Shown here: in pieces, positions 61,150-64,000 of the stretch
How the letters are laid out: each line of letters starts with the position of its first letter
Numbering within the stretch: position 1 is the first letter of the stretch
Assembly (NCBI GenBank): GCA_026419785.1
Contig: JAODTK010001532.1
Span: 372,001 to 436,000 of the forward strand
DNA length: 64,000 bases
Source of the DNA: Sclerodactyla briareus
Lineage: Eukaryota; Echinodermata; Holothuroidea; Dendrochirotida; Sclerodactylidae
Reading direction: 5' to 3'
Translations under genes and position numbers: made by a program
Notes under the pieces: generated by a model
What the model was told of the DNA's origin: nothing
Database searches by the model: none
Seen by the model: only the letters and a program-made list of their open reading frames with translations

Positions 61150-64000
61150 CGTATGTATGTATAAACATGTTCGTGTTTGTGACCAACGACGCGCCACTCT
61201 CCAAGCAAATGGACCTAACAATGACCTACATTTGACAGACCATGTCTGTGGTATTGGGGTGTGTCGTGCAGTGGCAAGAGCATTCATAACCATATTCCTA
61301 TCCTGATTCAAACTGTTTGCCCAGTTGCCAGCACCAGCCGGAACATTTGGCTCATACATCAATTTTCACAGTCATGCAGCGCATTGTTATCATAATGAAT
61401 ATAGGATGCTTGGGCTCCAACAACCAGCTATATCCCTGGAGTAGACTGGGAGAGAATAATTGGATTAGTACTAATGTATAAAGATCATGATCTCAGGACC
61501 ACTCAAACCTGGAAACCGAGATTGGTGGCCCTGCAAGCATGAGGTGAATCCAGCCACCCCAAATTTCATAGACATGACAGGATTTAACTAGAAGAACGGA
61601 CAAATGAACGTATCATGTTTATATCATATTACTATGTTATATTTAGGTGCCCAGGAACCTCTTCAGGCAAACCATGGAGGGAAACAAGCGAAACTTTTTT
61701 GACAGTGGAATTTATCTCCCAGACCTGCTATTCCTTGTCTTCGACTATCAGATGTGGATATTACCTTATTTTGTTCCAATAGCTGGAAGTAGTTGTGAAA
61801 GCCTTGCTAGTACCACTGTCCGACCATTACTGAAAACTGGCACGCCTGGAAACGAATTTGTAAGTAAAACAAATTCACAATGAGTTCGTGCAACGAGTGG
61901 CAATGAACCCATCCCGTATGCTGCTGTATTTACAAGGACGCACCATCACAGCTCACAGCACAACATTACTCTTTTATTGAGCACACCAGTATACAACGTA
62001 TCCCAGCTACAGATCGGCCTTGTTGTGTACTCCATTTTCGCGAGATCGCCAATCTACTGCGTAGTTAATCGATAGGCTCCGGTCATAAGGCCCAATCAAT
62101 CTTGTGTGAATATTCAGATTGACAGCAAGCTACTTCAATTAGGAGTGACGTTCTACAGGCATTTGTATCAGCAAACCGCCACATGATCCCATATTTTGTC
62201 AATCCTGAGTTTCTAATGGACAGGCTTAATATGAGGCGGAAAACATCAAACAACGGTTTCAACGGTGACAAAAGCACGCCTGAGCTTCAAACTGTCTGAG
62301 CTTCGAAACACTACTATCTGGCCTTACTGAGCAGTATCTTCAGCTGCCAGTTAGGAGTGTGATAGCTGTGATAGACATACACACTGTAGTACGAGATGTG
62401 CTAAATGTTAAAGAGTGAATTCCCCAAGTTCTTCGAATAAGAGTAATTGCTATTAGGGTTTTCAAAACCTATTTGTGCTAGCTGGCTCATACTGCAACTG
62501 TGCAAACATGCACCTCTCTTCAATGCAGATTGAGTGCTTGTATGGTGACTTTATTCAGTAGTGAAACATCGGTAAATTCAGTGGATTGCTCCACTGATCC
62601 TACGTTTACCCGGTAGTGCTAATATCGAGCCGACTCGGTGTCCCATCTGATTATTGGTAGAGCCCTAACAGGTATTGAGAGTCTAATGTAATAGCTGGAG
62701 GAAAACTGGATGTATCAGTCCAAGTTCGACGTACATACGATTTCCGTTACAGGGTTAAACATCTTGCAGCTTGTACATGTGTAGTGTGCCAGATCAAAGA
62801 GCATCTCATCAGGCAATATTAAATGATGTCACACTTGCACAGCCCTGCAAATATTCTGTTTCTCCATCAAAATGAACACATCAAATTCACTTTGAAAAAT
62901 AATTATTTTATGAGAGAGGTTTGCTGTAGTGGGTTGATAGGTGTTGACGGATACTTTGGTGCGAGAAAGACAACAGACGACTTGTTCGGGTGCAAGGTCA
63001 GCAGAAAGGGTCAGGGAAAGTAAGGTCCCCTGTGGGCAAGGCAATATGCCAGCTCACAGAGGAGCCATTAGACTATTTCAAGAGGGTCACAACTATCAGT
63101 TCGCGCAAAGCACAGGGGAGTTTGTGCCCCAAGCCACCTCCCAGACTGCCACTAATCGCTCTTCCTGAACCGTTCATCAATGGGTACCTGACTGAGCACT
63201 ATGTTTCAAAGCCCACTTTCCATAGGTTTTTTTTCACATTCACTGAAGCCTGCCATAATCTGCTCAGAGTCAATACTGCATTGGAGAGCACTACCAAAGT
63301 GGTGAGTACACCACAAACTTCTATACTAGGGTCATACCTTCTTTTTACCATCTACTTGATTGAGCATGACGATAGCAGGAACCTTCCAATCACATACCAA
63401 CCTCCAGAATGCCTCTATAGTGTGTGGTAGTGGAGACTGAGTCGTGATGAAAGCATCTTTCTTTCCATAGGTCTGGAAATGGAAGTAACACATTTTAGAA
63501 TTCGAATGTGGTTCCAGTGTAATTTAAGGACTGTTGCATGAGCCTAATTGTCACAATTAGTGACAATTAGTGCACAGATAATTCACGAGATAATCATAAC
63601 TGTGCAATGAAATTGTGGAGGAAACAGATCATGGATGACTCAAGGTGCTCATGGAATCCCTTGGTGACCTTCAGACCTGAATTCTTAAACACTTTCAATC
63701 ATCATTAAAGTCAATATTGATTATGTCATCATTCTCTCTCTTGCATGTTTTTTCATCCGTGACTTCAGCGCCAGGTCAAAAAGCATGCGTTCATCGTACC
63801 TCCAACTCGCCTATTAAGATTAGAGAGAAGCTGAGAGAGACAGGCTGTTGCAAGGCTGATTGATGTAGTTGCAGATATGTTATGTAAGTCTGATGGTCTT
63901 GCAAATATGACTTGATTTTTTTTACTTCAGAACCAGTTGCTATTGGTAAATACTGCATGCTGACAACTCGTGCTATTGCGGAAACCGTGGAGGAGTTACT
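61150..64000. other. Intron/intergenic sequence, unresolved frames
   Basis: Further 5' exons of the PTP gene are expected here but none could be defended. A 146-codon plus-strand frame (62990-63430) has a possible donor GTGAGT at 63302, and its minus-strand complement is also nearly open, so strand and reality are undecided. From about 63580 to 63720 there is a faint family B unit (GTGCAATGAAATTGTGGAGG, TTGGTGACCTTCAGACC). Confidence 0.4.

Noticed and set aside
60925-61362. 145-codon minus-strand frame with MYVCMYVC repeats
   Set aside because: Most of it is the ACAT array. The first 60 codons have no recognised domain or splice context.

Overview
The window is eukaryotic and looks like intron-rich, repeat-rich DNA from a marine invertebrate. 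An echinoderm or other non-vertebrate deuterostome is my best guess, from the receptor families and the TATGCAAATTAG-type repeats, but the sequence does not settle this. No prokaryotic operon, rRNA gene or CRISPR array is visible. No open frame exceeds about 200 codons. Genes had to be recovered as short exons from protein-family patterns plus GT/AG splice sites.

Two receptor-type genes are visible, both on the minus strand and therefore head-to-tail. The right one (about 60.4-56.4 kb) is the 3' end of a protein tyrosine phosphatase gene. Four candidate exons encode a divergent, probably inactive membrane-distal phosphatase domain whose P-loop reads QCIDGVGCSG. The left one (37.7-3.0 kb, running off the left edge) encodes an extracellular region in the order Ig, Ig, EGF (with a partial duplicate), EGF, EGF, Ig, FN3, FN3. 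That order, and details such as ICPAGFMGP in EGF1 and PDPFGC in EGF2, match the ectodomain of Tie receptors. Its cytoplasmic part, kinase or phosphatase, lies outside the window. Most internal exons are symmetrical phase 1-1 modules. Several carry single-base frameshifts although their splice sites are intact, which fits uncorrected sequence indels at least as well as pseudogene decay.

The introns and intergenic DNA are filled with repeats. There are decayed non-LTR retrotransposons: a CR1/L2-like one at 30.8-32.3 kb (-), Jockey/CR1-type pieces at 26.3 kb and 34.5-37.2 kb (+), an RTE-like one at 40.0-40.7 kb (-), and a C-terminal remnant at 4.1-4.3 kb (-). A 1.1-kb hAT-like non-autonomous element has a perfect 8-bp target duplication (43.2-44.3 kb). 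A GC-rich inverted-terminal-repeat element lies at 18.6-19.2 kb, and three tRNA-derived SINE-like pieces are present. There are six minisatellite arrays, one simple 64-bp duplication and many ACAT, AGAC, AGAT, AC and poly-C tracts.

The most interesting unexplained structure is a set of dispersed repeats built to one plan: a core of degenerate 100-210 bp units, then a tetra- or dinucleotide microsatellite, then a short conserved tail able to form a stem-loop. One tail recurs at 9.65, 14.97, 17.72 and 33.65 kb with base changes on both sides of its stem. A second tail recurs at 11.46 and 33.96 kb. The plan resembles non-autonomous Helitron-like (HINE/pearl-type) elements, but I cannot prove membership from this window.
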